From Pseudomonas chlororaphis subsp. chlororaphis (lineage in GTDB: Bacteria > Pseudomonadota > Gammaproteobacteria > Pseudomonadales > Pseudomonadaceae), in the NCBI RefSeq assembly GCF_003945765.1, contig NZ_CP027712.1, positions 3,100,001-3,164,000 on the forward strand: a stretch of DNA of 64,000 nucleotides, read 5' to 3'. The notes below the pieces were generated by a model. That model was not told the DNA's origin and did no database searches. It was given only the letters and a program-made list of their open reading frames with translations. A program made the position numbers and the translations under genes. Shown piece after piece: positions 8,377-15,143 of the stretch. Numbering within the stretch: the stretch's first letter is position 1; every line of letters begins with the position of its first letter.

Positions 8377-9327
8377 TTGAACATCTTTAGTATCTCCACT
8401 TCTCGGGCGACACCGGACCACCGGCTGCGCAACGAGGCCCAGGACTGGCTGCTCCTGCTGACCTCGGGGCGGGCCACCGCGGCCGACGCCCGGGCCTTGC
8501 AGCAGTGGTGCGCGCAGAGCCCGCAGCATGCCGAGGCCTTCGAGCAGGCCAAGGTGCTGTGGCACAGCCTGAAGCCGGCCGCCGAACACTGCCAGCAACA
8601 GGCCCAGCCGCGGCGCTTCGGCCGCCGGGCCTTTCTCGGTGGGGCGCTGGCGGCCTCGGTGGCCCTGGTGGCGGTGCGGGTCTCGGTGCCCGGCGGTTTT
8701 GCCGGGCTGGGCGCCGACTACCGCACCGAGGTCGGCGAGCAGCGCCGGGTCGAACTGGAGGACGGGCTGAGCCTGGAACTCAACACCCAGACCCGCATCA
8801 GCCGGCGCGAACTGGCCGACGGCGGGCAGGGCATCGAACTGCTCGAAGGCGAGGTCGAGGTGTTGAGCCAGAGCGCGCTGCCGGTGCGAGTCCAGGCCGG
8901 CAACGGCTGGCTGAGCGCCTCCCGGGCGCGCTTCAACGTGCGCAATACCAACCACAGTGTCTGCGTGACCTGCATCGATGGCGCGCTGCAGGTCGAGGTC
9001 GCGGGCCGGCTGATCCGCCTGGACAGCGGTCGCCAGCTGACCTACGACAGCCGCCAGGTCGGCGAGCCGACGGCGGTGGACCCGACGGCGGTGATCGCCT
9101 GGCGCGAGCAGGTGCTGGTGTTCGACAACGCCACCCTCAACACGGTGATCGACGAGATCAACCGCTACCGTCCGGGCATGCTGGTGCTGCTCAACGCCGA
9201 GCTGGGCAAGCGCAAGGTGCAGGCGCGTTTCAACCTCAACCAGCTGGCCGGCGTGGCGTTGCTGATCCGCGACGCCTACGGCGCCAAGTGCACCGAATTG
9301 CCGGGCGGCGTGGTGTTGTTGAGCTGA
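8377..9327 (+). CDS. vreR: FecR-family anti-sigma factor VreR-like
   Basis: A 316-residue inner-membrane anti-sigma factor. Residues ~17-65 are the cytosolic sigma-binding DUF4880-type domain (EAQDWLLLLTSGRATAADARALQQWC). The membrane segment at ~86-102 is preceded by a twin-arginine-like GRRAFLGG. The periplasmic FecR domain follows (~115-205, YRTEVGEQRRVELEDGLSLELNTQTRI), and the C-terminal STN-like domain (~245-316) contacts VreA. The start is TTG at 8377 with a weak ribosome site, 39 bases after vreI; no better in-frame start is seen. It is expected to hold VreI inactive until signalled. Confidence 0.85.
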   Translation: MNIFSISTSRATPDHRLRNEAQDWLLLLTSGRATAADARALQQWCAQSPQHAEAFEQAKVLWHSLKPAAEHCQQQAQPRRFGRRAFLGGALAASVALVAVRVSVPGGFAGLGADYRTEVGEQRRVELEDGLSLELNTQTRISRRELADGGQGIELLEGEVEVLSQSALPVRVQAGNGWLSASRARFNVRNTNHSVCVTCIDGALQVEVAGRLIRLDSGRQLTYDSRQVGEPTAVDPTAVIAWREQVLVFDNATLNTVIDEINRYRPGMLVLLNAELGKRKVQARFNLNQLAGVALLIRDAYGAKCTELPGGVVLLS

Positions 9328-9343
9328 GATGTGGCACCTGGTC

Positions 9344-9418
9344 TGTAGGAGCGAAGCTTGCTCGCGATAGCGTCCGTGCAGACAACCCGCGTGGCCTGGA
9401 TCGCGGGCAAGCCTCCAT
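9344..9418. repeat. Pseudomonas interspersed repeat (TGTAGGAGCGAAGC type)
   Basis: TGTAGGAGCGAAGCTTGCTC followed by GCGAT and, 30 bases on, its inverted partner GGATCGCGGGCAAGC. It lies after vreR. A second copy of the same unit is at 21157. Confidence 0.75.
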
Positions 9419-9440
9419 TTCGACGGGGGCGTGAGTTTCT

Positions 9441-9585
9441 GTAGCCGCTGCCGAGCGCAGCGAGGCTGCGATCGACCGCGCAGCGGTCGTAAACCGGGCA
9501 ATCCAGTTTTCCTGGAAAACCGCGTGCTCAGGTTTGGCGAGGACTTCGTCCTCGGGCGCAGCCTCGCGGGCTCGGCAGCGGCTAC
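9441..9585. repeat. long inverted REP pair between vreR and hxcW
   Basis: An expanded REP arm (GTAGCCGCTGCCGAGCGCAG... at 9441) and its inverted mate (...GGGCTCGGCAGCGGCTAC at 9567-9585) enclose two smaller hairpins. It separates the convergent vreR and hxcW genes and may act as a bidirectional stop; no T-run is present. Confidence 0.7.
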
Positions 9586-9613
9586 AGGTACGGCGTCCAG
9601 CTCGACGCGGCAA

Positions 9614-10237
9614 TCATTCCAACGGCCCCAGCACCTGACGGTAACGCTCTTCGCCCTGGGGCGTCTGCCGCACCAGGCGGATCTCCAGGCCTGGCGGGTT
9701 TTCCTTGCGGTTGCCGCTGAGCTGGCGCCAGCCCTTGTCCCGATCCCAGACCCGCAGTTGCAAGTCGCTGACATGCTCCAGCACCGCCACGCCGTTTTTC
9801 GGCGCGGGCAGCGGATAACGATCGCGGGCCGGCGCCGCCGCGCGGTACAGGGTGTCGCCCTTGAGCCACCAGCGCACCCGTTGCAGGCCCTCGCCGGGCG
9901 TCGCCGAGCTGCGGATCACATCCAGGCGGAAGGTGCCGCCGTCGGCGCTGCGCACGGTGAGGGCCGCCGGCACATCGACGGCTTCGGCATCGGCCCCGGC
10001 CGGCACCGGCTCCATCAGTTCGACACTGGCCCGCAGCGCCACGTCCCGTTCCAGCTGGTGCAGGGTGCGCAGCAGTTCCTCGGTCTGCGCGCTGCTGGCC
10101 TGCAAATGGCTGTCGGCCCGGCTGACGCTGTCCAGCCCGCGCCAGGCGATCACGCTGACCACCGCCATCAGCAGGATCGCCACCATCACCTCGATCAGGG
10201 TAAAGCCGCCTTGGCGCTGGTTGGTCCGCGCCCTCAT
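9614..10237 (-). CDS. hxcW: type II secretion pseudopilin, GspJ-like (HxcW)
   Basis: A 207-residue type II pseudopilin. The prepilin leader ends at QGG, with cleavage before FTLIEVMVAILLMAVVSVIAW, so the +5 glutamate is present. The C-terminal domain has the RWWLKGDTLYRAAAP segment common in GspJ minor pseudopilins. The start at 10237 was chosen because it gives the normal 11-residue leader and overlaps the hxcU stop by 4 bases; the longer in-frame extension has no prepilin leader at its front. In PAO1 hxcW and hxcU are likewise divergent from hxcP. The protein would sit at the tip of the Hxc pseudopilus. Confidence 0.85.
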   Translation of the reverse strand: MRARTNQRQGGFTLIEVMVAILLMAVVSVIAWRGLDSVSRADSHLQASSAQTEELLRTLHQLERDVALRASVELMEPVPAGADAEAVDVPAALTVRSADGGTFRLDVIRSSATPGEGLQRVRWWLKGDTLYRAAAPARDRYPLPAPKNGVAVLEHVSDLQLRVWDRDKGWRQLSGNRKENPPGLEIRLVRQTPQGEERYRQVLGPLE

Positions 10238-10695
10238 GGCTGTGCCACCACCCGGACCACGCCTGTGGCGGTGCGTTGCACCGTCAGGCTGTGCCGGCCG
10301 TCGGACAGTTGCACCTGCAGCGGCGCGTCTATCCATTCGCCGTTGAGCACCAGCCGCGGGCCGGGCTCGATGCGCACTTTGATCGTCGGGCTTTCCCAGG
10401 GCCGCGGGCGCAGTTGCGGGTCGTCCTTGAACTGATCGAGGCCGCGGCCGTCGTCGCTGGGCCGGCTGAAGGCGAAACCCTTGGCATCCGCCCGCCAACT
10501 GATGGGCCGGCCATCCACGCGGGCCTCGGCCTGGGCCACCTGGAGCAACTGCGCCAGGCGCTCGGCATCCTGGCGCAGGCCCTGCAGCGGGTCGGGGCGG
10601 ATGCTCAGGCTGATGGCGGCGCTGGCGATCCCGATGATCACCAGAACCACCATCAGCTCGATCAGGGTGAAGCCCTGTTGTCGGGATGGGGTCAT
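10234..10695 (-). CDS. hxcU: type II secretion pseudopilin, GspH-like (HxcU)
   Basis: A 153-residue minor pseudopilin. The leader MTPSRQQG is followed by FTLIELMVVLVIIGIASAAI, a textbook prepilin peptidase site and N-terminal helix with E at +5. The globular part (RLAQLLQVAQAEARVDGRPISW) matches the GspH pattern. An AGGAG site precedes the ATG by 8 bases; an in-frame upstream start at 10809 is rejected because it buries the leader. It is the first gene of the minus-strand hxcUW pair and is divergent from hxcP. Confidence 0.86.
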   Translation of the reverse strand: MTPSRQQGFTLIELMVVLVIIGIASAAISLSIRPDPLQGLRQDAERLAQLLQVAQAEARVDGRPISWRADAKGFAFSRPSDDGRGLDQFKDDPQLRPRPWESPTIKVRIEPGPRLVLNGEWIDAPLQVQLSDGRHSLTVQRTATGVVRVVAQP

Positions 10696-10802
10696 GGGGC
10701 GCGCTCCTGTGCGTCGGTTTTCATCCTGCCCGGCGAATGTGAAATAAAAACGTGACCATTGCGCGCTAGGCTGCGAAGACGGACAAACAGGAGGTCCTTG
10801 CC

Positions 10803-11234
10803 ATGGCATTCGTCCATCGATTTTCCCCGCCGCAGCTGGTGCAGTCCGTGGCCCTGCTGGCGATCGTGGCCGGGGTGGCGACCTGGTCGTCGCTGCTTTT
10901 GACCCCCGCCGAGTCGCGCACCCCGCAGGCGCCGCCGCAAGCCTTGGCCGCCCAGGCCCAGAGCCCGGCGCAGCAGTGGTTTTCCAACCAGCCGCTGGCG
11001 CTGGACATCAAGGTCACCGGGTTGATGGCCAGCCCCCGCGGTGCGGTGGCGATCCTCAGCCTCAACGACGCGCCGCCGTGCAGCTTCCTGGTGGGCGAGC
11101 GCCTGGCCCAGGGCGTGCAACTGGTGGCCATCGAGGGCGACGGGGTGGTGATCGAGCGCGGCGGCGAGCGCTCGCGGCTGGATGTCAGCAAGTTGCCGGA
11201 AAGCCCGGCGTTGCCGGTGCTGACCCGGCAGTGA
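10803..11234 (+). CDS. hxcP: type II secretion protein GspC-like (HxcP)
   Basis: A 143-residue bitopic inner-membrane protein: a short cytosolic tail, one membrane helix at ~13-33 (LVQSVALLAIVAGVATWSSLLL), a Pro/Ala/Gln linker, then a GspC homology-region domain (LDIKVTGLMASPRGAVAILSLNDAPPCSFLVGERLAQGVQLVAIEGDGVVIERGGERSRL). It lacks a C-terminal PDZ or coiled-coil domain, so it is short for a GspC. It should link the secretin HxcQ to the inner-membrane platform. A strong AGGAGG ribosome site precedes it. Confidence 0.85.
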   Translation: MAFVHRFSPPQLVQSVALLAIVAGVATWSSLLLTPAESRTPQAPPQALAAQAQSPAQQWFSNQPLALDIKVTGLMASPRGAVAILSLNDAPPCSFLVGERLAQGVQLVAIEGDGVVIERGGERSRLDVSKLPESPALPVLTRQ

Positions 11235-11274
11235 GGCGACAGCGGTAACCGACGCGCCGCGCCAGCCTGCCATC

Positions 11275-11345
11275 TGTAGGCGCGCCGCTTGCGCGCGATG
11301 GCGGTGGTCGGGCAATCCGCGTTGCCTGGATCGCGAGCAAGCCTG
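11275..11345. repeat. degenerate interspersed repeat after hxcP
   Basis: TGTAGGCGCGCCGCTTGCGC... with the inverted partner GGATCGCGAGCAAGC, a diverged relative of the TGTAGGAGCGAAGC repeat, between the convergent hxcP and hxcV genes. Confidence 0.6.
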
Positions 11346-11774
11346 TTAACGATTGGGGTTTTTCGGTGTGCGCGCGACCAGGGTATCCAGGCGCGCCAGG
11401 GGCGGGGCTTCGCGGCTGCGGTCGAGGACCCGCACGCTGACCCGGGACAGCCGTGGGTCGGCGCTGGGGGCGATGTTCTGTTCGCAGCGCAGCTTGAGCC
11501 GGCCCTGGTCGCATTCGATGTTTTTGGTCCCGGGCGGCAGGCGGCCTTCCAGGCGCAGCTCCGCCAGGCGCGACTGGGCCGCCAGCAAGGCGATGGATTT
11601 ATCCCGCAACAAACCATTGCTCTGGGTCATCAAGCCGGCCACGCGGATCGCCGCCGACATGGCCACGGCGATGATCGCCAGCGCCACCAGCACCTCGATC
11701 AGGGTGAAACCCCGCTGTTTAGCGGCTGGCGGTCCGGCGGGTCGTTTGAGTAGTGGCTGGCGTGGCCCCGGCAT
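11346..11774 (-). CDS. hxcV: type II secretion pseudopilin, GspI-like (HxcV)
   Basis: A 142-residue minor pseudopilin. The leader ends KQRG, followed by FTLIEVLVALAIIAVAMSAAI with E at +5. The next segment (LRDKSIALLAAQSRLAELRLEG) is characteristic of GspI. The ATG at 11774 is preferred over an in-frame TTG at 11792; the ribosome site is weak either way. The leader is long (22 residues) for a pseudopilin. It is convergent with hxcP and divergent from hxcT. Confidence 0.83.
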   Translation of the reverse strand: MPGPRQPLLKRPAGPPAAKQRGFTLIEVLVALAIIAVAMSAAIRVAGLMTQSNGLLRDKSIALLAAQSRLAELRLEGRLPPGTKNIECDQGRLKLRCEQNIAPSADPRLSRVSVRVLDRSREAPPLARLDTLVARTPKNPNR

Positions 11775-11922
11775 GGACGTCTCGTGGCGCAAATGGAGGC
11801 TTGCAGGCTACATGGCAAATTTGACCGATTGGCTACGGACGCTCCCGAGCAACGTCAATATCACTGACATATTTTCTTGTAACACTGCGCGACGAATCGA
11901 AATCAAGCCAAGGAACGTCGAG

Positions 11923-12402
11923 ATGGATGTCGTGCGCTTCACGTCACACCCCCAGCCTCATCTTCAGCCCCGCCTCCAGCCCCGCCGCCCACGCGGACAG
12001 GGCGGTTTCACCCTGATCGAGATCATGGTGGTGGTGGTCATTCTCGGGATCCTCGCCGCGATGGTGGTGCCCAAGGTACTCGACCGTCCGGACCAGGCCC
12101 GGGCCACCGCGGCCAAGCAGGACATCGGCGGGCTGATGCAGGCCCTCAAGCTCTATCGCCTCGACCACGGCACCTACCCGAGCATGAACCAGGGCCTGAA
12201 AGTGCTGGTGGAGCGCCCGGCGGATGCCAAGAACAGCAACTGGCGCTCCTACCTGGAACGCCTGCCCAACGACCCCTGGGGCCGTCCTTACCATTACCTG
12301 AACCCGGGAGCCAACGGCGAAGTGGATGTGTTCTCCCTGGGGGCCGACGGCCAGCCAGACGGTGACGGCGTGAATGCCGATATCGGCTCCTGGCAGTTGT
12401 AA
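11923..12402 (+). CDS. hxcT: major pseudopilin GspG-like (HxcT)
   Basis: A 159-residue major pseudopilin. Processing after RGQGG-type leader residue 28 gives FTLIEIMVVVVILGILAAMV. The C-terminal part is the GspG signature: ALKLYRLDHGTYPSMNQGLKVLVERP, LPNDPWGRPYHYLNPG and GADGQPDGDGVNADIGSW, the calcium-binding loop region. The start at 11923 has AAGGA upstream; the leader is unusually long and Pro/Arg-rich. It heads the plus-strand hxcT-X-Y-Z-Q run. An in-frame extension to 11353 is antisense to hxcV and rejected. Confidence 0.9.
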   Translation: MDVVRFTSHPQPHLQPRLQPRRPRGQGGFTLIEIMVVVVILGILAAMVVPKVLDRPDQARATAAKQDIGGLMQALKLYRLDHGTYPSMNQGLKVLVERPADAKNSNWRSYLERLPNDPWGRPYHYLNPGANGEVDVFSLGADGQPDGDGVNADIGSWQL

Positions 12403-12410
12403 GCGCCGCC

Positions 12411-13394
12411 ATGACAGCCCGTTCGCCGACAGCGGCGAAACAGCGTGGCATGGCCATTATCAGCGCCTTGTTGATCGCCGCCGTGGTGGCGGTGATCGCC
12501 GGCGGCATGCTGACCCGCCAGACCCTGTTCACCCGCGGGCTGGAAAGCGAGCAACTGCGGGTCCAGGGCAGCTGGCAGTTGCAGGGCGGCATGGAGGTCA
12601 GCCGCCAGCGCCTGTGGGAAGACCGCCAGCGCGACGTGCTGACCCGCCTCGACCAGAACTGGGCGCGGCCGATCCAGCTCGCGGCCCTGGGGCCGGGCGC
12701 CGGGCCGTTCGAGGGGCGGCTGGAGGACGAGCAGAGCAAGTTCAACCTGCGCAATCTGCTGGCCAATGACCGGCTCGACCCGTTGCAGATAGAGAATTTC
12801 CAGCGCCTGTGCGAGCTGCTCGGGGTCAGCGCGACCCTGGGCCAGCGCATCAGCCAGCGGGTGATCGCTTCCTACCCACGGCAGTTGAGCCGGGAAGGCA
12901 CGGCGGCGCCGGTCAATAGCGGTTTTCGGAGCGGTCGCGACACTTCGCCCGAGGCCGCGCGCAAACCGCTGCTGGCCAAGCAACCGATGCTGCGCAGTCT
13001 CGACGACCTGCTGGGGGTGAACGGCGTCGACGAAAAGTTGCTGGCGCGCCTGCAACCCTTTGTCACCATCCTGCCGGCCAATACCTGGGTCAACGGCAAC
13101 ACCGCCAGCGCCGAAGTGCTCGCCGCGACCGTGCCGGGGCTGGCGCTGCCACGGGCCAAGGCGCTGATCGCCGAGCGCGACAGCGGCCAGTGGTTCATCA
13201 ACCAGGGTGACTTCATCAATCGCCTGCGCATGCCGCAGGTACCGGCGGACGCGGTGCGGGTCGGCATCACCAGCGAATGGTTCCGCCTGCAAGGCCAGGC
13301 CCGTGGCGAGCGGCGCCGGGTCAAGCTGCTGGCCTTGCTGCACCGCAGCGAAGACAACATGCCCCGGGTGATCTGGTCGCGGGTGGGCGTATGA
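12411..13394 (+). CDS. hxcX: type II secretion protein GspK-like (HxcX)
   Basis: A 327-residue large minor pseudopilin. The leader ends AKQRG and is followed by MAIISALLIAAVVAVIAGGML, a prepilin-like helix without glutamate at +5, as is normal for GspK, the pseudopilus cap. The body contains the GspK pattern: FEGRLEDEQSKFNLRNLL, LLGVNGVDEKLLARLQPFVTILP and LPRAKALIAERDSGQWFINQGDF (helix-hairpin-helix-like repeats). It follows hxcT by 8 bases and overlaps hxcY by ATGA, so translation is coupled. Confidence 0.88.
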   Translation: MTARSPTAAKQRGMAIISALLIAAVVAVIAGGMLTRQTLFTRGLESEQLRVQGSWQLQGGMEVSRQRLWEDRQRDVLTRLDQNWARPIQLAALGPGAGPFEGRLEDEQSKFNLRNLLANDRLDPLQIENFQRLCELLGVSATLGQRISQRVIASYPRQLSREGTAAPVNSGFRSGRDTSPEAARKPLLAKQPMLRSLDDLLGVNGVDEKLLARLQPFVTILPANTWVNGNTASAEVLAATVPGLALPRAKALIAERDSGQWFINQGDFINRLRMPQVPADAVRVGITSEWFRLQGQARGERRRVKLLALLHRSEDNMPRVIWSRVGV

Positions 13395-14584
13395 GCCGCT
13401 TGCGCGTCAGCCTGCCGCCCTTGCATACGCTGACGGCCGAGAGCCGGGTGAGCTTTGCCCGGCTCCAGGCTAAGGAAGGCCAGGTCAAGGAAGCCGGCGA
13501 AGCCAGCCTGATGCAACTGGGGCAGATGCCCAAGGCGCCGGCGGTGGAGTGTTTCCTGCACCCCGAGGACAGCCTGCTGGCGAGTATCGAGCTGCCGGCC
13601 CTGGCGCCGGCCAAGGTCAGCGCGGCGGTGGCCTGTGCCGCCCAGGCGCTGATTCTCGGCCACAGCGACAGCCTGTACGTGGCCCACAGCCCGCGCGACA
13701 GCGACGGCCAGGTGCACATCAGCTGGTTGCCGCGCGAGGCGCTGGCGCGGCTCGGCCAGGTGCTGGAGCAGGCCGGCCTGAAACTGCGCGGCCTGTACCC
13801 GGCGCCCTATGCCTTGCCGGTGCCGACGGCGGGCCAGTTGACCGCCTGCCTGCAAGACCAGCACCTGTTGCTGCGCCACAGCCCGCGACAGGGCAGTGTG
13901 CAACCGCTACCCGAAGACGCCTTGCAGGCGTTGCTGGCCAACGGTGCCGGGCTGCAATGGATAGGGGAGACGGCCCCGCCAGCGGCCCTGGAGCAACTGC
14001 CGGACAGCTGCCGATGGACCGGCCAGGCACCCGACTGGGGCCTGCACGGCGGGGTGCAGGACAACAGCGCTCGCCAGCAGGGCTGGGGCCGTGCCGCGGC
14101 GCTGTGCGCGGTGGCGCTGGTGGTCTGGACCCTGGGCCTGAACCTGTATGCCGCGCGCCAGGCGGCCCAGGGCCAGCAGCTCAAGGCGCAGATGAGCCAA
14201 CGGGTGCAGCAGGTGTTCCCGGAATTGCCGGTGATCCTCAACCCCCTGCAACAGGCGCGTCAGCAACTGGCGGCGCGCCAGAGCGGGGCCAGCGGCGACG
14301 CTCCGCACAGCTTCAACAGCCTGGTGCTGCAGGCCAGCAATGCCATGCCCTTCGTGATCGGCGGGGTTGAGCGTTTGAACTATCAGAACGGCGAATTGCA
14401 GCTGAGCCTGCTCAGCGACACCCGTGTCCCTGCGCCCGACAGCGGCTGGCAGGGCCTGCTGACCCAGGCCGGGCTCGAAGCCAGCCCCGGCGACCAGGGC
14501 TGGACCCTGCGCGCCGCCACAGGCACGGCGACCGGCGCGGTGCCGATGGAAGCCGACGACAGCGAGGAAGACGAGGATGAATAA
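13391..14584 (+). CDS. hxcY: type II secretion protein GspL-like (HxcY)
   Basis: A 397-residue inner-membrane platform protein. The N-terminal ~230 residues resemble the actin-like cytoplasmic domain of GspL (VECFLHPEDSLLASIELPALAPAKVSAAVACAAQALIL), which binds the ATPase HxcR. A single membrane helix is at ~235-253 (AALCAVALVVWTLGLNLYAA), followed by a periplasmic ferredoxin-like domain and an acidic C-terminus (EADDSEEDEDE). The start at 13391 overlaps the hxcX stop; an in-frame extension to 13277 only shadows hxcX. It overlaps hxcZ by 8 bases. Confidence 0.85.
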   Translation: MSRLRVSLPPLHTLTAESRVSFARLQAKEGQVKEAGEASLMQLGQMPKAPAVECFLHPEDSLLASIELPALAPAKVSAAVACAAQALILGHSDSLYVAHSPRDSDGQVHISWLPREALARLGQVLEQAGLKLRGLYPAPYALPVPTAGQLTACLQDQHLLLRHSPRQGSVQPLPEDALQALLANGAGLQWIGETAPPAALEQLPDSCRWTGQAPDWGLHGGVQDNSARQQGWGRAAALCAVALVVWTLGLNLYAARQAAQGQQLKAQMSQRVQQVFPELPVILNPLQQARQQLAARQSGASGDAPHSFNSLVLQASNAMPFVIGGVERLNYQNGELQLSLLSDTRVPAPDSGWQGLLTQAGLEASPGDQGWTLRAATGTATGAVPMEADDSEEDEDE

Positions 14585-15143
14585 GCTGAACCTCAGCCGT
14601 TACCGGCAACGCTGGCAGCGTCAGGCCGCCCAGGCGCAGCTGTACTGGAACGGCCTGGCCCTGCGCGAGAAACGCCTGCTGGCCGGCGCGGCGGCGCTGC
14701 TGGGTGGCTTGCTGGTGTGGCTGGTGCTGATCGAGCCGGCGCTGGACAAGATCGATTACTGGCAGGCCGAGATTCCCAAGCTGCGCTCCCAGTCCGAAGC
14801 CCTGGAGCTGGTGCTGCACCAGGCCGGCGGGCCCCGTGGTGGCGAGCCGGGGCAGAGCCTGGAGCAGTCCTTGCGCCAGACCCTGGATGCCGCCGGCCTG
14901 CAGGGGCTGTACCAGTTGCAGCTGGCGGGCGAGGGCGAATCCCAGGCCTGGCACTTGAGTTTTCAAGAGGCCCCGGCGGATGCCGTGGTCGGTTGGCTGC
15001 TGGGCAATCCCCGGCAGTTTTCCCTGGAAGTGATGGAGGCCCGCCTGCAACGCGCGGGGCCGGCCGACATCGATGGCACGGCAGGCAAACTGTCCGGAAC
15101 CGTTCGCATGGATCAGGCGCTTGGCGCTAAGGAAGCTTCATGA
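14577..15143 (+). CDS. hxcZ: type II secretion protein GspM-like (HxcZ)
   Basis: A 188-residue bitopic protein with GspM architecture: a short cytosolic segment (YWNGLALREKRLLAG), one membrane helix at ~38-57 (GAAALLGGLLVWLVLIEPAL), then a periplasmic domain ending in a short ferredoxin-like fold. It would pair with HxcY in the inner-membrane platform. It overlaps hxcY at the start and hxcQ at the end (ATGA), so it is translated in series. Confidence 0.85.
   Translation: MNKLNLSRYRQRWQRQAAQAQLYWNGLALREKRLLAGAAALLGGLLVWLVLIEPALDKIDYWQAEIPKLRSQSEALELVLHQAGGPRGGEPGQSLEQSLRQTLDAAGLQGLYQLQLAGEGESQAWHLSFQEAPADAVVGWLLGNPRQFSLEVMEARLQRAGPADIDGTAGKLSGTVRMDQALGAKEAS

Noticed and set aside
10740..10775. 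Possible PHO box in the hxcU-hxcP divergent region (GTGAAAT...ACGTGACC)
   Set aside because: The two GTGA units are 13 bases apart rather than 11.
11864..11882. PHO-box-like CTGACATATTTTCTTGTAA upstream of hxcT
   Set aside because: One half-site is good but no second half-site is found at the correct 11-base phase; the spacing is off by 1-2 bases whichever way it is read.
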